From assembly GCF_000987835.1 (NCBI RefSeq), contig NZ_CP011308.1, forward strand, positions 372,001 to 436,000: 64,000 bases of DNA, read 5' to 3'. The notes under the pieces were generated by a model. The model did no database searches and was not told where the DNA came from. It saw only the letters and a list, made by a program, of their open reading frames with translations. Positions 1 to 9,186 of the stretch are shown piece by piece (position 1 is the stretch's first letter; every line of letters starts with the position of its first letter). Both the position numbers and the translations under genes were made by a program. The DNA comes from Sulfurovum lithotrophicum (GTDB lineage Bacteria > Campylobacterota > Campylobacteria > Campylobacterales > Sulfurovaceae).

Positions 1-189
1 CGGTACTGGAGTGAACACAATGTTCTGGTCATTACGGCTAAAGGCAAACCGTTCGATACGGGGATCGTCATAGATCCGTGGAGAAATTCAGGGAAGCTTT
101 ATTTCTCCAAAGTAAAAGATGATGTACAATATAAATGGAAAGAGCGTAAAGACAGATGTATATCAAAAAGGAAAAAAGATGACCGATGA
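1..189 (+). CDS. C-terminal fragment of an unrecognised protein
   Basis: An open frame enters from the left edge in frame 1 and ends at TGA 187-189, giving 62 residues. The visible part reads VLVITAKGKPFDTGIVIDPW, then a lysine-rich tail. The stretch with an aspartate-proline-tryptophan and a following GKLYF looks like the end of a small globular domain, but I do not recognise the family. It is the only gene here whose start lies outside the window, and it points towards the minus-strand pabB. Function unknown. Confidence 0.5.
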   Translation, partial: RYWSEHNVLVITAKGKPFDTGIVIDPWRNSGKLYFSKVKDDVQYKWKERKDRCISKRKKDDR

Positions 190-295
190 CGAACGTGCCC
201 GGTACGGAAGAGATAAAAGCCAAACTCTTCACGCCAAAAGCGGTGAGTTTTCCTTCGGAGTTTTTAAAACAACAATGATCTACAGCGGAAGATAG
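179..295 (+). CDS. Possible 38-residue small protein overlapping the preceding gene
   Basis: An ATG at 179 follows AAGGAAAAAAG, a usable ribosome-binding site, and overlaps the stop region of the upstream partial gene as in translational coupling. The product starts MTDDERARYGRDK and is polar. Its last 16 bases overlap the end of pabB on the other strand. It could be a coupled small gene or the remnant of a frameshifted C-terminus of the upstream gene. No family was recognised and coding status is uncertain. Confidence 0.25.
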   Translation: MTDDERARYGRDKSQTLHAKSGEFSFGVFKTTMIYSGR

Positions 296-1248
296 ACTTT
301 GTCTATCAGTTCCTCATATTCGCTTGTTGCATCTGAATCCAGAGTAATACCCCCGCCGCTTTTGTAGAAGAGTCTGTTGTTCTCTTTTTCGATGAAACGT
401 ATCATGACCCCGGAACGCAGGGATTCACCATCAAAAATACCGAATACACCGGTATAGAACCCGCGCTCATAGTTTTCAATATCACTAATGATCTCAACCG
501 TGGACTTTTTCGGGGTACCGGTAATGGAGCCGGCTGGAAGGATACTTGAAAGTAGTGTGCCGAGATCATCTCTCCAGTTTTCAGGGAGTGTTGCGGTGAT
601 CTTGGAACTGACCTGAAACAGCTCTTTCTTTCCTGCTTTGATCCTGTCAACATAACGGAACTTCTCTACCTTGACATTAATTCCGATAATCCCGAGGTCG
701 TTACGCATCAGATCGACGATCATGATATGCTCCGCCATCTCTTTCTCATCGTTCAGGATACGGTGTTCCGCATCGGGTATATCGGCATCTATTGTTCCTT
801 TCATCGGGTAAGTGGCGATGGTGTTTCCTTCTGTTTCTACGAACATTTCGGGAGAGAAGCAGATAAACTCATCTTTGAAATAGAGCTTGAATTTTGCTCT
901 GGCATAAGTAAAGATCTCCTTGAGAGTGAAACTGCTTTCGATGGGTGTTCTAAAGGTAAGGTTCAGCAGATAGGTATTGCCCGAACGTATCTCTTCGAGT
1001 ATTTTTTCCATACTGTTCCTATAGATGGGAAAATCGACGGGTATTTTTGAAAAGGTAAATGCCTCAGTTCTTTTTTTGACCGGGTAGTTCCGCCAGTCCT
1101 GCAGTTTGTAGAATATATCGCTCTCAAGTGTTTCGAGAGGCTGGGCGAAGATCTTTGTTTTATCGTAGGAGATGATGAAGAGGAATGGGGTGCGGTTTTG
1201 ACCTAATTGATTGATTTGGGAAAAACCGTCTTTTGAATTCAGCCACAC
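280..1248 (-). CDS. pabB: Aminodeoxychorismate synthase component I (PabB), compact form
   Basis: The 322-residue protein is a chorismate-binding domain of the anthranilate synthase/PabB family. It converts chorismate, with ammonia from a glutamine amidotransferase partner, to 4-amino-4-deoxychorismate for folate synthesis. Visible family motifs are MKGTIDA in the middle, DLMRNDLG, the LPAGSITGTPK loop and a C-terminal GGGIT. It lacks the N-terminal region of ~450-residue PabB proteins, a length I associate with epsilonproteobacterial PabB. The start is GTG at 1246-1248 with AGGGG upstream. No pabA or pabC is adjacent. A salicylate- or anthranilate-type enzyme is possible, but the MKGT motif and compact length favour PabB. 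Confidence 0.85.
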   Translation of the reverse strand: MWLNSKDGFSQINQLGQNRTPFLFIISYDKTKIFAQPLETLESDIFYKLQDWRNYPVKKRTEAFTFSKIPVDFPIYRNSMEKILEEIRSGNTYLLNLTFRTPIESSFTLKEIFTYARAKFKLYFKDEFICFSPEMFVETEGNTIATYPMKGTIDADIPDAEHRILNDEKEMAEHIMIVDLMRNDLGIIGINVKVEKFRYVDRIKAGKKELFQVSSKITATLPENWRDDLGTLLSSILPAGSITGTPKKSTVEIISDIENYERGFYTGVFGIFDGESLRSGVMIRFIEKENNRLFYKSGGGITLDSDATSEYEELIDKVYLPL

Positions 1249-1280
1249 TTCTTCGTTCCCCTATTGTTATTTTCTACTTT

Positions 1281-1310
1281 TTAAACGCTACGCTTAACAC
1301 TCAACGCTAA
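1281..1310. repeat. Degenerate heptanucleotide repeat at the pyrB 3' end
   Basis: Between pabB and pyrB the sequence runs CTTAACA, CTCAACG, CTAATTA in 7-base steps, after TTAAACGCTACG. It supplies the pyrB stop codon (CTA at 1307-1309 on the plus strand). The same motif in opposite orientation occurs inside dnaX near 22558-22592. It belongs to the dispersed 7-mer repeat family described in the findings. Confidence 0.5.
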
Positions 1311-2197
1311 TTATTGCTGTCCAACATCAATAATTTCAGGATTGCCATTCGCATGTATACACCGTTCTTTACCTGTGTGAGTACTTTGCATCTGGGGTCT
1401 TCAAGCATTTCGTCGGAAATGTCGATGTTTCTCATGACGGGTCCGGGGTGGAGAATGAGGATGTTTCTTTCACCGAGGCGTTCTTTGGTGATGCAGTAGT
1501 GTCTGGCATATTCGCCATAGTCATCAAATATTGGTGAGGCATGACGTTCAAGCTGTGCTCGCAAACTCATAATAACATCGATCTTGTCCAGTACATCTTC
1601 AAGGTTCTCATATTGCGGCAGGTCACTTTGGGGCATGAAGGGTTTGGGTGCGACCAGGATGATGTTCATTCCCATACGTCTCAGCAGGCGGATACCCGAA
1701 CTTGCCACCCTTGAGCTAACGATGTCCCCTACAATGGCGATGGTTTTTCCCTCTATATTTCCGTCAAAATGTTCCATCAGTGTGAAAAGATCGAGCAGTG
1801 CCTGGGTAGGATGGGCATAATTCCCCGCACCGGCATTGATGACTGAAGTCATCTGCATGTCGGCAAGAATGCTCGGAGCCTCATTCTCTTCATGGCGGAT
1901 GATGACACCGTCGGGCTCCATGGCACAAAGGTTGGCAAAGGTGTCTTCAAGAGATTCCCCTTTTTTGGTCGAACTTCTGCTGGGGTCAAGATGCACCACA
2001 GCAGCACCCAGACGTTTTGCAGCGACTTCAAAAGAGCTCCTGGTACGTGTCGAAGCTTCGAAAAAGAGAGTGATGATCAGTTTGTCCCTGAGCAGTTGGG
2101 GAGGACGCTGTGCTTTGAAAGCTTTGGCATCATGAAGCAGTTGAGCTATCTGGGCGTCGGAAAAATTGCTGGTATCGACAAGATGTTGCATGCGCAT
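1307..2197 (-). CDS. pyrB: Aspartate carbamoyltransferase catalytic chain
   Basis: The 296-residue protein catalyses carbamoyl phosphate plus L-aspartate to N-carbamoyl-L-aspartate, the first committed step of pyrimidine synthesis. The carbamoyl-phosphate loop FFEASTRTRSSFE is intact near residues 45-58. HPTQALLDLFT and the C-terminal HPGPVMRNIDI are further family signatures. Length is normal for the catalytic subunit, and no regulatory pyrI is nearby. The start could be MRMQHLV or the internal ATG two codons later. The 3' end lies in a heptanucleotide repeat, so the last residue or two may be lineage-specific. Confidence 0.95.
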   Translation of the reverse strand: MRMQHLVDTSNFSDAQIAQLLHDAKAFKAQRPPQLLRDKLIITLFFEASTRTRSSFEVAAKRLGAAVVHLDPSRSSTKKGESLEDTFANLCAMEPDGVIIRHEENEAPSILADMQMTSVINAGAGNYAHPTQALLDLFTLMEHFDGNIEGKTIAIVGDIVSSRVASSGIRLLRRMGMNIILVAPKPFMPQSDLPQYENLEDVLDKIDVIMSLRAQLERHASPIFDDYGEYARHYCITKERLGERNILILHPGPVMRNIDISDEMLEDPRCKVLTQVKNGVYMRMAILKLLMLDSNN

Positions 2198-2280
2198 CCT
2201 TAATGAATGAAGTATTTACTTGGTGCGGTAAATAATTATGCTGTGATTATATCAAAGCTGTGGTAAAAAGGGAGTGTAGC

Positions 2281-2913
2281 CTATAGGGATCGGGCAAACT
2301 TCTCCATCCCTTCTTTGTCACTCCACCACGCCGAAAAAACTGCATCATAAAAGGGTTGTGTGACTTCTGCAAAACTTTCTGCATCCTCGTAGAGGTTTAC
2401 ACACCAGTCAAATGCCATATTACGGGACTTTAATGCTTCCATGGAGAGAAGGGTATCATTGATACATCCCAGTCTGCTGGGAGTGACAAGAAGTACTCTG
2501 GTTTGCAGTTCTTTGATGAGGTCTATCATAAAAAAGTCTCTGCTAATCGGGACCATCAATCCACCTGCTCCTTCGACAAGTAGGATGTCGCAAAGCTGTG
2601 AAAGTTGATGATATTTTTCGAGGATACGGTCTATACGGATCTTATGGTTGGTATCGGCACAGAATGGTGCAGCGGGAAGCGGGAAGGTATAGGCTGTGAT
2701 ATCTTCTGTTTTAAGACCTTCGAAATTCCTGTTAACCTTTCGGCAAGATTCAAGTAGTATAGTGGCGTCAGGAGCACTCTCTAAGACACCTGTTTCGATA
2801 GGCTTGAAGACACCGACTGACCGGCCTTTGGCCGCCAGTGCATCAAGGAGCTTGAGTGTGGTGTATGTTTTGCCCACATTGGTACCGGTTGCAGTGATGA
2901 AAAGGGATGACAC
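2281..2913 (-). CDS. bioD: ATP-dependent dethiobiotin synthetase
   Basis: BioD closes the ureido ring of dethiobiotin from diaminopelargonate, CO2 and ATP in biotin synthesis. The N-terminal P-loop TGTNVGKTYTT and the EGAGGLMVPI motif are both clear. I place the start at GTG 2911-2913 because TTAGGAG lies eight bases before it and the protein then begins VSSLFITATGTNVGKT as expected. A longer reading from TTG at 2952 adds 13 unlikely residues and has no better site. The result is 210 residues, normal for the family. It stands alone between pyrB and the divergent clpS, with no other bio gene in the window. Confidence 0.9.
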   Translation of the reverse strand: MSSLFITATGTNVGKTYTTLKLLDALAAKGRSVGVFKPIETGVLESAPDATILLESCRKVNRNFEGLKTEDITAYTFPLPAAPFCADTNHKIRIDRILEKYHQLSQLCDILLVEGAGGLMVPISRDFFMIDLIKELQTRVLLVTPSRLGCINDTLLSMEALKSRNMAFDWCVNLYEDAESFAEVTQPFYDAVFSAWWSDKEGMEKFARSL

Positions 2914-3004
2914 TTGAAAATCTCCTAAGCCTGGATTTTGCAATATAGACAAGCACCAGCAAGATATTTTGTGATTCTATTGCAAAATCCGGGCTACTTT
3001 TATG

Positions 3005-3010
3005 TATAAT
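3005..3010 (+). promoter_or_regulatory. -10 box for clpS-clpA-aat
   Basis: TATAAT follows TATG in an AT-rich gap between divergent bioD and clpS, 38 bases before the clpS ATG. No convincing -35 is seen, as is usual for the vegetative promoter in this group. Confidence 0.5.
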
Positions 3011-3047
3011 AGTATAAACCATTAATTATAAGGAATATTAACACAAT

Positions 3048-3347
3048 ATGCCAAAGTTTGAAGTTGAGTCGGATGTAGAGTTGGAACTATGGGAACCGCA
3101 GATGTACAAGGTACTGCTGCATAATGATGATTATACCAGTATGGATTTTGTGGTGGAAGTATTAACTTCGATCTTCCATAAGACCCAGGAGCAGGCGGTA
3201 CAGATCATGCTGCAGATACATGAAAAAGGAAAAGCGATCTGCGGTGTATACAGCTTTGAGATCGCCCAGACAAAAGCCCAACAGGTCAAGCAGCTCGCGA
3301 AGAAGAATGAGTTTCCGCTATTGGCTACAATAGAAGAAGATGTATAA
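3048..3347 (+). CDS. clpS: ATP-dependent Clp protease adaptor ClpS
   Basis: The 99-residue protein is the adaptor that recognises N-degrons (N-terminal Leu, Phe, Tyr, Trp) and hands substrates to ClpA. The ClpS core is evident: YKVLLHNDDYTSMDFVVEVL near residues 20-40, then the helix HKTQEQAVQIMLQIHEKGKA and GVYSFEIAQTKA. The N-terminal extension needed for ClpA delivery is present. It is followed after ten bases by clpA, and the same run continues to aat. AAGGA sits 13 bases before the ATG, rather far, so initiation may be modest. Confidence 0.95.
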   Translation: MPKFEVESDVELELWEPQMYKVLLHNDDYTSMDFVVEVLTSIFHKTQEQAVQIMLQIHEKGKAICGVYSFEIAQTKAQQVKQLAKKNEFPLLATIEEDV

Positions 3348-3357
3348 GGAATAAAAA

Positions 3358-5547
3358 ATGATTAGTATAGCACTCAATGATGTATTTAAAAATGCCGTAA
3401 AATATGCCAAAGAGAACAGACATGAGTACCTGACAGTGGAACATGTGTTTCTCTCTGTGGTCAGAAGCGAAGAGGGGATAGAGATACTTTCCACACTCGA
3501 TGCGAATCTTGAAATACTTGAAGAAGGGATCGTGGAGCATATCCACAAGACCATTCCTTCACTGAAAGAGGCGGTGGAGCCTTTTGAGACCGTGGCGCTT
3601 TCAAGGGCGATCAACGATATGATGACACATATCCACTCTGCGGGGAGGACGGAAGCAAGCATAGGGGATATGCTTGCGGCGATCTTCATGCAGGAGCACT
3701 CCTATGCGGTCTATTTGATGAAAAAAGAGGGGATCGCCCGTGTGGATATACTGGAGGTGATCTCCCACAACAGAGAAGATCATGCCCAGACTGAAATGGA
3801 CAAACCTGCCAAAGAAGAAACTGTTCTGGAGCAGTTTACGATGGAGCTTGTGGCTCTGGCAAAAACCGGTAAGATAGACCCTGTGGTCGGACGTGTGGAT
3901 GAAATAGACCGTGTGATGCAGACCCTCTGCCGCCGCAAGAAGAACAATCCGCTGCTCGTCGGGGAACCGGGAGTGGGTAAAACGGCCATTGCGGAAGGCC
4001 TGGCACTGAAGATCTCCGAGGAAGATGTCCCCGATGTGATCAAGAATGCAAAGGTCTACGCGTTGGATATGGGTGCCCTGATCGCCGGGACCAAATATCG
4101 GGGTGATTTCGAGAAACGCCTCAAAGGGATCATCAAGGAACTCAGCCGGATGGACGATGCTATTCTCTTCATCGATGAGATCCATACGATGGTAGGTGCA
4201 GGTGCGACAAGCGGAGGGAGCATGGACGCTTCCAATCTGCTCAAGCCGGCATTGGCAAGAGGGGACCTCAAGTGTATCGGCGCAACGACGTATGCGGAGT
4301 ACAGGAATTTTTTCGACAAAGACAAGGCACTCAGCCGAAGATTTGCCAAGATAGATGTGGAGGAGCCAAGCACGGAAGATACCTTTACCATCCTCAAAGG
4401 AGTACAGCACAAATACGAGGATCATCACAATATCAAGTTCACCGACGAAGCGCTACAGTCGGCGATCGACCTTTCCGTAAAATATCTGCATGACAGATTC
4501 CTCCCGGACAAAGCGATGGATATCATTGATGAGGTAGGAGCACACTTCATGCTGAAAGGTACAGAAGGAGTTACTGTCAAACGCAAAGATATAGAAGAGG
4601 GTGTTGCCAAGATGATGAAACTGCCCTCAACTGTCATTGGTACGGATGATACGAAGAAGCTCAAGACACTGGAAAAAGACCTTTCTGCGCATATCATCGG
4701 GCAGGATGAAGCGATCGAAGAGTTGGCAACAGCGATCAAGCGTTCCTATGCCGGGCTGAATGCCCCAAACCGCCCTATCGGTTCCTTCCTTTTCGTGGGG
4801 CCCACAGGTGTCGGAAAGACCGCTTTGGCGACACAGCTTGCAGGGACGATGCATGTGCATTTCGAGCGTATCGATATGAGCGAATACATGGAAGCGCATA
4901 CCATCAGCCGCCTGGTTGGTGCACCTCCGGGCTATGTAGGGTATGAACAGGGTGGTCTGCTCACAGAGATGATCAAGAAACATCCTCATACCGTACTGCT
5001 GCTCGATGAGATAGAAAAGGCACATCCTGACATTATGAACATTCTGCTTCAGGTGATGGATGGTGCCAAACTGACGGACAACAACGGTGTGGTGAGTGAC
5101 TTCAAGAATGTCATTCTCATCATGACCTCCAACATCGGGACCAAAGAAGCCAACGTGATGGGCTTCAACAAAGATAACTCCATGAAAACAGACAAGGCGC
5201 TTAAGGCCTTCTTCGCTCCGGAGTTCATGAACCGTTTGAGTGCTGTGGTGGAGTTCAATACGCTTGATCTTGAGACACTGGTCTCCATTGTGGATGTGGA
5301 GCTTGATAAGCTCAACTTTATGCTCAAACCGAAGAATATCAAAGTGAAAGTAAGCAAAAAAGCCAAAGAGTATCTGGCAAATGAAGGATATGATGAACGT
5401 TACGGTGCAAGACACATCGCCCGTGTAATCGACGAGAAAATAAAAGAGGCATTGACAGAGGAGATACTGTTCGGGAGACTGAAAAAAGGCGGTTTGGTCA
5501 AGGTCGGTCTTAAAAACGGGAAACTGACATTTGATTTCGGGAAATAA
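3358..5547 (+). CDS. clpA: ATP-dependent Clp protease ATP-binding subunit ClpA
   Basis: This 729-residue class I Clp/HSP100 unfoldase feeds ClpP. It has an N-domain (about 1-145, the ClpS-binding part), AAA-1 with Walker A GEPGVGKT and Walker [15 protein letters not shown], and AAA-2 with [11 protein letters not shown] and [12 protein letters not shown] followed by a C-terminal D2 small domain. There is no long coiled-coil middle domain, which separates it from ClpB and ClpC. It follows clpS directly, as in many proteobacteria. No clpP is in the window. Several long antisense frames across it are coding shadows. Confidence 0.95.
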   Translation: MISIALNDVFKNAVKYAKENRHEYLTVEHVFLSVVRSEEGIEILSTLDANLEILEEGIVEHIHKTIPSLKEAVEPFETVALSRAINDMMTHIHSAGRTEASIGDMLAAIFMQEHSYAVYLMKKEGIARVDILEVISHNREDHAQTEMDKPAKEETVLEQFTMELVALAKTGKIDPVVGRVDEIDRVMQTLCRRKKNNPLLVGEPGVGKTAIAEGLALKISEEDVPDVIKNAKVYALDMGALIAGTKYRGDFEKRLKGIIKELSRMDDAILFIDEIHTMVGAGATSGGSMDASNLLKPALARGDLKCIGATTYAEYRNFFDKDKALSRRFAKIDVEEPSTEDTFTILKGVQHKYEDHHNIKFTDEALQSAIDLSVKYLHDRFLPDKAMDIIDEVGAHFMLKGTEGVTVKRKDIEEGVAKMMKLPSTVIGTDDTKKLKTLEKDLSAHIIGQDEAIEELATAIKRSYAGLNAPNRPIGSFLFVGPTGVGKTALATQLAGTMHVHFERIDMSEYMEAHTISRLVGAPPGYVGYEQGGLLTEMIKKHPHTVLLLDEIEKAHPDIMNILLQVMDGAKLTDNNGVVSDFKNVILIMTSNIGTKEANVMGFNKDNSMKTDKALKAFFAPEFMNRLSAVVEFNTLDLETLVSIVDVELDKLNFMLKPKNIKVKVSKKAKEYLANEGYDERYGARHIARVIDEKIKEALTEEILFGRLKKGGLVKVGLKNGKLTFDFGK

Positions 5548-5570
5548 AATGTTTCTCTTCTACAAAATAT

Positions 5571-5645
5571 GTAGGGTGCTGTGTCCTCACAGCACCACCA
5601 GAAACAACTCACAAATATTGGTGCCGTCGGGAGACAGCACCCTAC
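5571..5645. repeat. Paired palindromic repeat, copy A (between clpA and aat)
   Basis: Two 26-base arms, 5571-5596 and 5620-5645, are inverted copies of each other with about five mismatches. The outer ends are GTAGGGTGCTGT and its complement ACAGCACCCTAC, and each arm can also fold on itself (GGTGCTGTG...CACAGCACC). A second full copy with the same architecture lies at 47330-47403. The element sits in a 129-base gap inside the clpS-clpA-aat run and could reduce read-through into aat. It resembles REP/MITE-like non-coding repeats; no transposase is nearby. Confidence 0.75.
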
Positions 5646-5676
5646 GGTTGATTGCGGCTAAAATGGAGAGTTTATA

Positions 5677-6420
5677 GTGTCTTCAATATTTGATGAGGAT
5701 TGTTTCATACCACCCCTGAGTAACTACTCTTATAATTTTCCCAACCCGCGTTTTACTTCAGATGAGGGGCTTTTAGCCTATGGCGGAGACTTATCCTCCT
5801 CCCGTCTTTTGACGGCGTACAGAAAGGGTATTTTTCCCTGGTACAATGAAGGCGATCCGATACTATGGTGGTCTCCCAATCCCCGGCTGCTGCTCTACCC
5901 CGGAAAATTCAAAGTAAGAAAATCATTTCGACGTGTGCTGCGCAGCGGCAAGTATACAGTGACGTTCGATAAGGCTTTCCCTGAAGTAATACATCACTGT
6001 GCCACGGTACATCGTCAAGGGCAGGACCATACCTGGATCATACCGGAGATGCAGGAAGCGTATATCAGGCTGCACGAAGAGGGTTTTGCCCACAGTGTGG
6101 AGGTTTACAGGGAGGGAGAACTCGTTGGAGGTCTCTATGGACTGGCTATGGGGAAAGCCTTTTTCGGGGAGTCGATGTTCTCCCTGGCATCTGATGCTTC
6201 CAAGGTCGCTTTTAAAGCACTAAGTGATGTTTTAGGCGCTAAAGGTTATGATTTTATAGACTGCCAGATGAAAACGGACCATATGGTCGGACTGGGTGCC
6301 GAGGTCATTGAGAGGAACAGGTATCTTGATGAACTCGAATCGGCACTCGAAAAGCCCAGTGATCTGGGAAGCTGGCAGCATTTCAGATGGACTTATCCAT
6401 ACAAGGAAGAGGAATGGTAG
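5677..6420 (+). CDS. aat: Leucyl/phenylalanyl-tRNA--protein transferase
   Basis: Aat adds Leu or Phe from charged tRNA to proteins with N-terminal Arg or Lys, making primary destabilising residues that ClpS recognises. The 247-residue protein has the family hallmark GIFPWYNEGDPILWWSPNPR near residues 50-70 and GGLYGLAMGKAFFGESMFS later. The start is GTG at 5677 with GGAG upstream. Its position after clpS-clpA makes a physical N-degron cluster. The ATG of tal overlaps its stop, indicating translational coupling. Confidence 0.93.
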   Translation: MSSIFDEDCFIPPLSNYSYNFPNPRFTSDEGLLAYGGDLSSSRLLTAYRKGIFPWYNEGDPILWWSPNPRLLLYPGKFKVRKSFRRVLRSGKYTVTFDKAFPEVIHHCATVHRQGQDHTWIIPEMQEAYIRLHEEGFAHSVEVYREGELVGGLYGLAMGKAFFGESMFSLASDASKVAFKALSDVLGAKGYDFIDCQMKTDHMVGLGAEVIERNRYLDELESALEKPSDLGSWQHFRWTYPYKEEEW

Positions 6421-7409
6421 ATAGAGAATTGAAGTTCTCGTTATGGTTGGATTTTGTGGAGAGAGATTATCTTAAAAATGAATTTTCAAAGCTGATCGAG
6501 GCAGGGGTCATCAATGGAGCGACGAGCAATCCTTCCATTTTCGCCTCCGCGATCACAACTTCTCCGGCCTATAAAGAGCAGCTTGAAAGTCTTGCAGGCA
6601 AAAGTGCCAAAGAGAAATATGAAGCAATGGCGATCGAAGATATTCGTACTGCGGCACAGGCGCTGCAAAGTGCTTACAAAAGCGGCAATGACGGGTATAT
6701 CTCCATTGAAGTAGACCCTTTCCTCTCCAATGATACCCAGGGGACCATCGAAGAAGGTAAAAGACTTTTTGAAGTGATCGGCGAACCCAATGTGATGGTA
6801 AAGGTCCCTGCTACCAATGCGGGATATGAAGCGATGAAAGAGTTGCTCTCCATGGGGATCTCCGTCAATGCAACACTGATCTTTTCTCCTGAACAGGCAC
6901 GGCGCTGTCTTAAAGCGATGACCGCCGGTCTCCATAACTATGAGGTTTATGGCGGGGGAAAGGTCAATGCGGTCATTTCCGTTTTTGTCAGCCGTTTTGA
7001 CCGTCTGCTCGATCCGGATCTTGCTGCCGAAGGTATGGAGACGGGCAGGACAGGCATCTACAATGCAGCCAGGATCTACAATATCATAGAGAAGAACCAT
7101 ACACCGAGTATTCGGACACTTTTTGCCAGTACAGGGGTAAAAGGGGATGACCTTCCGGCAGATTATTACTTACGGGAACTGCTGGCACCGCACTCTGTCA
7201 ATACCGCACCGTTGGCAACCATTGAAGCCTATATTGCCAAAAAAGCGACAGCACCGAAACTGCCGATCGAAGAGAGTGAGATCAATGGATACTTCACCAA
7301 GCTGAAAGACTGTGGGTTCGATATGGAGGAGGTTTATGCCTCATTGCTTAAAGACGGGCTTGAAGCCTTTGAAAATGCATTTCTGGATATGTTGAAGAGC
7401 ATTGAATAG
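6414..7409 (+). CDS. tal: Transaldolase
   Basis: Transaldolase moves a dihydroxyacetone unit between sugar phosphates in the non-oxidative pentose phosphate pathway, through a Schiff-base lysine. Motifs seen are TSNPSIFASA, SIEVDPFLSND, MVKVPATNAGYEAM (the lysine here is the expected Schiff-base residue), SVNATLIFS and FVSRFDRLLDP. I start it at ATG 6414, which has AGGAAGAGGA just before it and overlaps the aat stop. An in-frame ATG at 6387 would lie inside aat without a good site. This gives 331 residues. Confidence 0.92.
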   Translation: MVDRELKFSLWLDFVERDYLKNEFSKLIEAGVINGATSNPSIFASAITTSPAYKEQLESLAGKSAKEKYEAMAIEDIRTAAQALQSAYKSGNDGYISIEVDPFLSNDTQGTIEEGKRLFEVIGEPNVMVKVPATNAGYEAMKELLSMGISVNATLIFSPEQARRCLKAMTAGLHNYEVYGGGKVNAVISVFVSRFDRLLDPDLAAEGMETGRTGIYNAARIYNIIEKNHTPSIRTLFASTGVKGDDLPADYYLRELLAPHSVNTAPLATIEAYIAKKATAPKLPIEESEINGYFTKLKDCGFDMEEVYASLLKDGLEAFENAFLDMLKSIE

Positions 7410-7434
7410 TCAATAAATAGCAGGGAGAAAGAAG

Positions 7435-8574
7435 ATGGAAGAGAAACTTAAATTGTATCTGCGTACACTTGTTAGCCATGAGGGAAGTGATCTTCACATT
7501 AAGTCTGCCTCTCTGGTACGGGTACGTATCCAAGGTGTTATAAAGGTATTGGGAAAAGATATGCTGACGCCTGAAATGGTCGAACAGATGGTTCGGGAGA
7601 TCACGAATGAAGCGCAGTATGAAAAACTCGTCAATGACAGAACACTTGATTTTAGTTACAGGCTGGGAGATGAGTATCGTTTCCGTGTGAATGTCTTCTA
7701 TCAGATGGATGGCCTCTCCGCTGTTTTCCGTCTGATCCCGGTTAGAATAATGACACTTGATGAACTCAATCTTCCGGAAGTGATCAAAACCTTTACAGAG
7801 ATACAGCGTGGCCTGGTACTGGTGACAGGGGTAACGGGTTCAGGTAAATCGACTACACTTGCGGCAATATTGGACAAAATCAATAACGAAACGAAAAAGC
7901 ATATTATTACGATCGAGGATCCTATAGAGTTTGTCCATAAAGATAAAGGATGTCTGATCAACCAAAGATCGGTAGGCCAGGATACACACTCATTCTCAGA
8001 TGCACTCAGGGCAGCACTGAGGGAAGATCCCGATATCATCCTGGTCGGGGAGATGCGGGATCTGGAAACCATCGATATTGCGCTACATGCGGCAAATACA
8101 GGTCACCTGGTATTTTCAACACTGCATACGCTCGATGCCAAAGAGACCATCGACAGGATCGTCGGTATGTTCAGCAATGAAGAACAGAACCGTATCCGTA
8201 TGTCCCTGGCTTCAGTGCTTGAAGGGGTTATTTCACAAAGACTTATCCCAAATAAGCGTGGCGGAAGAGTTGTGGCTGCTGAAATATTGAAGAAGACAGC
8301 AAGGATCGAACAATTGATTATGGAGAACAGGGACCTGGAGATCCCAGATGCTCTTTTTGACGGTAAAGAGATCTACGGAACACAGACCTTTGACCAGGCG
8401 CTGCTCGATCTCATCAAAAAAGGAGAGATATCCAAGGAAGTGGCACTGGAATATGCCACGAATCCTGCCGACCTTAAACTGAAAATGCAGGGTGTCGGTA
8501 AAGGTTCCATCGTAGATGAAGAGACAGTCAAAGGTAATGAAGATTTCTTTGAGTTCAAATCTGAGGAGGAGTAG
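7435..8574 (+). CDS. pilT: Type IV pilus retraction ATPase PilT
   Basis: The 379-residue secretion ATPase has an N-terminal PAS-like domain (about 1-100) and a RecA-like core with Walker A GVTGSGKSTT near residue 135, the Asp box, GEMRDLETIDIALHAANTGH, and the His box STLHT. GEMRD with the short length identifies the PilT retraction branch rather than PilB. It powers pilus disassembly in twitching motility or DNA uptake. No other pilus gene is in the window. A PilU-like paralogue or a different retraction role cannot be excluded. Confidence 0.88.
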   Translation: MEEKLKLYLRTLVSHEGSDLHIKSASLVRVRIQGVIKVLGKDMLTPEMVEQMVREITNEAQYEKLVNDRTLDFSYRLGDEYRFRVNVFYQMDGLSAVFRLIPVRIMTLDELNLPEVIKTFTEIQRGLVLVTGVTGSGKSTTLAAILDKINNETKKHIITIEDPIEFVHKDKGCLINQRSVGQDTHSFSDALRAALREDPDIILVGEMRDLETIDIALHAANTGHLVFSTLHTLDAKETIDRIVGMFSNEEQNRIRMSLASVLEGVISQRLIPNKRGGRVVAAEILKKTARIEQLIMENRDLEIPDALFDGKEIYGTQTFDQALLDLIKKGEISKEVALEYATNPADLKLKMQGVGKGSIVDEETVKGNEDFFEFKSEEE

Positions 8575-8601
8575 CTTCAACTTCTCTTAAAACTGTTTCG
8601 A

Positions 8602-8607
8602 TATAAT
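8602..8607 (+). promoter_or_regulatory. -10 box for rplY
   Basis: TATAAT in the context TTCGATATAATCC lies 30 bases before the rplY ATG, with TTTAAGGA as ribosome-binding site. The same TTCGATATAATCC string precedes leuS at 29921. Confidence 0.6.
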
Positions 8608-8636
8608 CCGCTTCTATTTTAATTTAAGGACAAAAT

Positions 8637-9173
8637 ATGTTAGAAGGTATCGTTAGAGAGAGTATCGGAAAGACTACTGCAAAGAAGCTTAGAAGAGATG
8701 GTTATCTGACTGCAAACCTTTACGCAAACGGCGTAGAGAACATTCAAGCCGCATTCAAACGCGGTGAGTTTATGAGAGCAGTCAGAAATAAGGATAGCCT
8801 TGCTTTCCCTGTAAAAGTGGGTGACAAAGAGTTGAATGTAGTGATCCAGGAGTATCAACTGCACCCTGTTCACGGAGAAGCGGTACATGTAGACCTTAGA
8901 GTCACGGTTCCAGGTCAGGTGACAGACTTCCTTGTACCTGTAGTAACACACGGAACACCGGTCGGTCTCAAGAACAAAGGTGTACTCGTTATGTCAAAGA
9001 GAAGAGTAAAAGTAAGAGGGGCTATTGAAAATATGCCTGCGAAATTCGACCTTAACGTTGAGCCGCTTAACAGAGACGACTCTATCCTCATCAGAGATAT
9101 TGAAGTACCGGAAAACTGTAAAATGATGGATAGACCTGATGTTGCAGTTTGTGGTGTAATTAAATCCAAATAA
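8637..9173 (+). CDS. rplY: 50S ribosomal protein L25 (Ctc form)
   Basis: The 178-residue protein has an N-terminal L25 domain that binds 5S rRNA (about 1-92) and a C-terminal TL5/Ctc beta domain (about 93-178). It begins MLEGIVRESIGKTTAKKLRR, with the positively charged start typical of L25, and contains the conserved HPVHGEAVHVDL. The long Ctc-type form is the usual one outside Enterobacteria. Its own promoter lies just upstream and pth follows after 13 bases. Confidence 0.93.
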   Translation: MLEGIVRESIGKTTAKKLRRDGYLTANLYANGVENIQAAFKRGEFMRAVRNKDSLAFPVKVGDKELNVVIQEYQLHPVHGEAVHVDLRVTVPGQVTDFLVPVVTHGTPVGLKNKGVLVMSKRRVKVRGAIENMPAKFDLNVEPLNRDDSILIRDIEVPENCKMMDRPDVAVCGVIKSK

Positions 9174-9186
9174 TGAAAGTATCATC

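Noticed and set aside
3601-4428. 275-residue minus-strand frame opposite clpA, and a similar one at 4627-5415
   Set aside because: Shadows of the strongly biased clpA coding sequence; His/Phe/Ile-rich nonsense with no domain.
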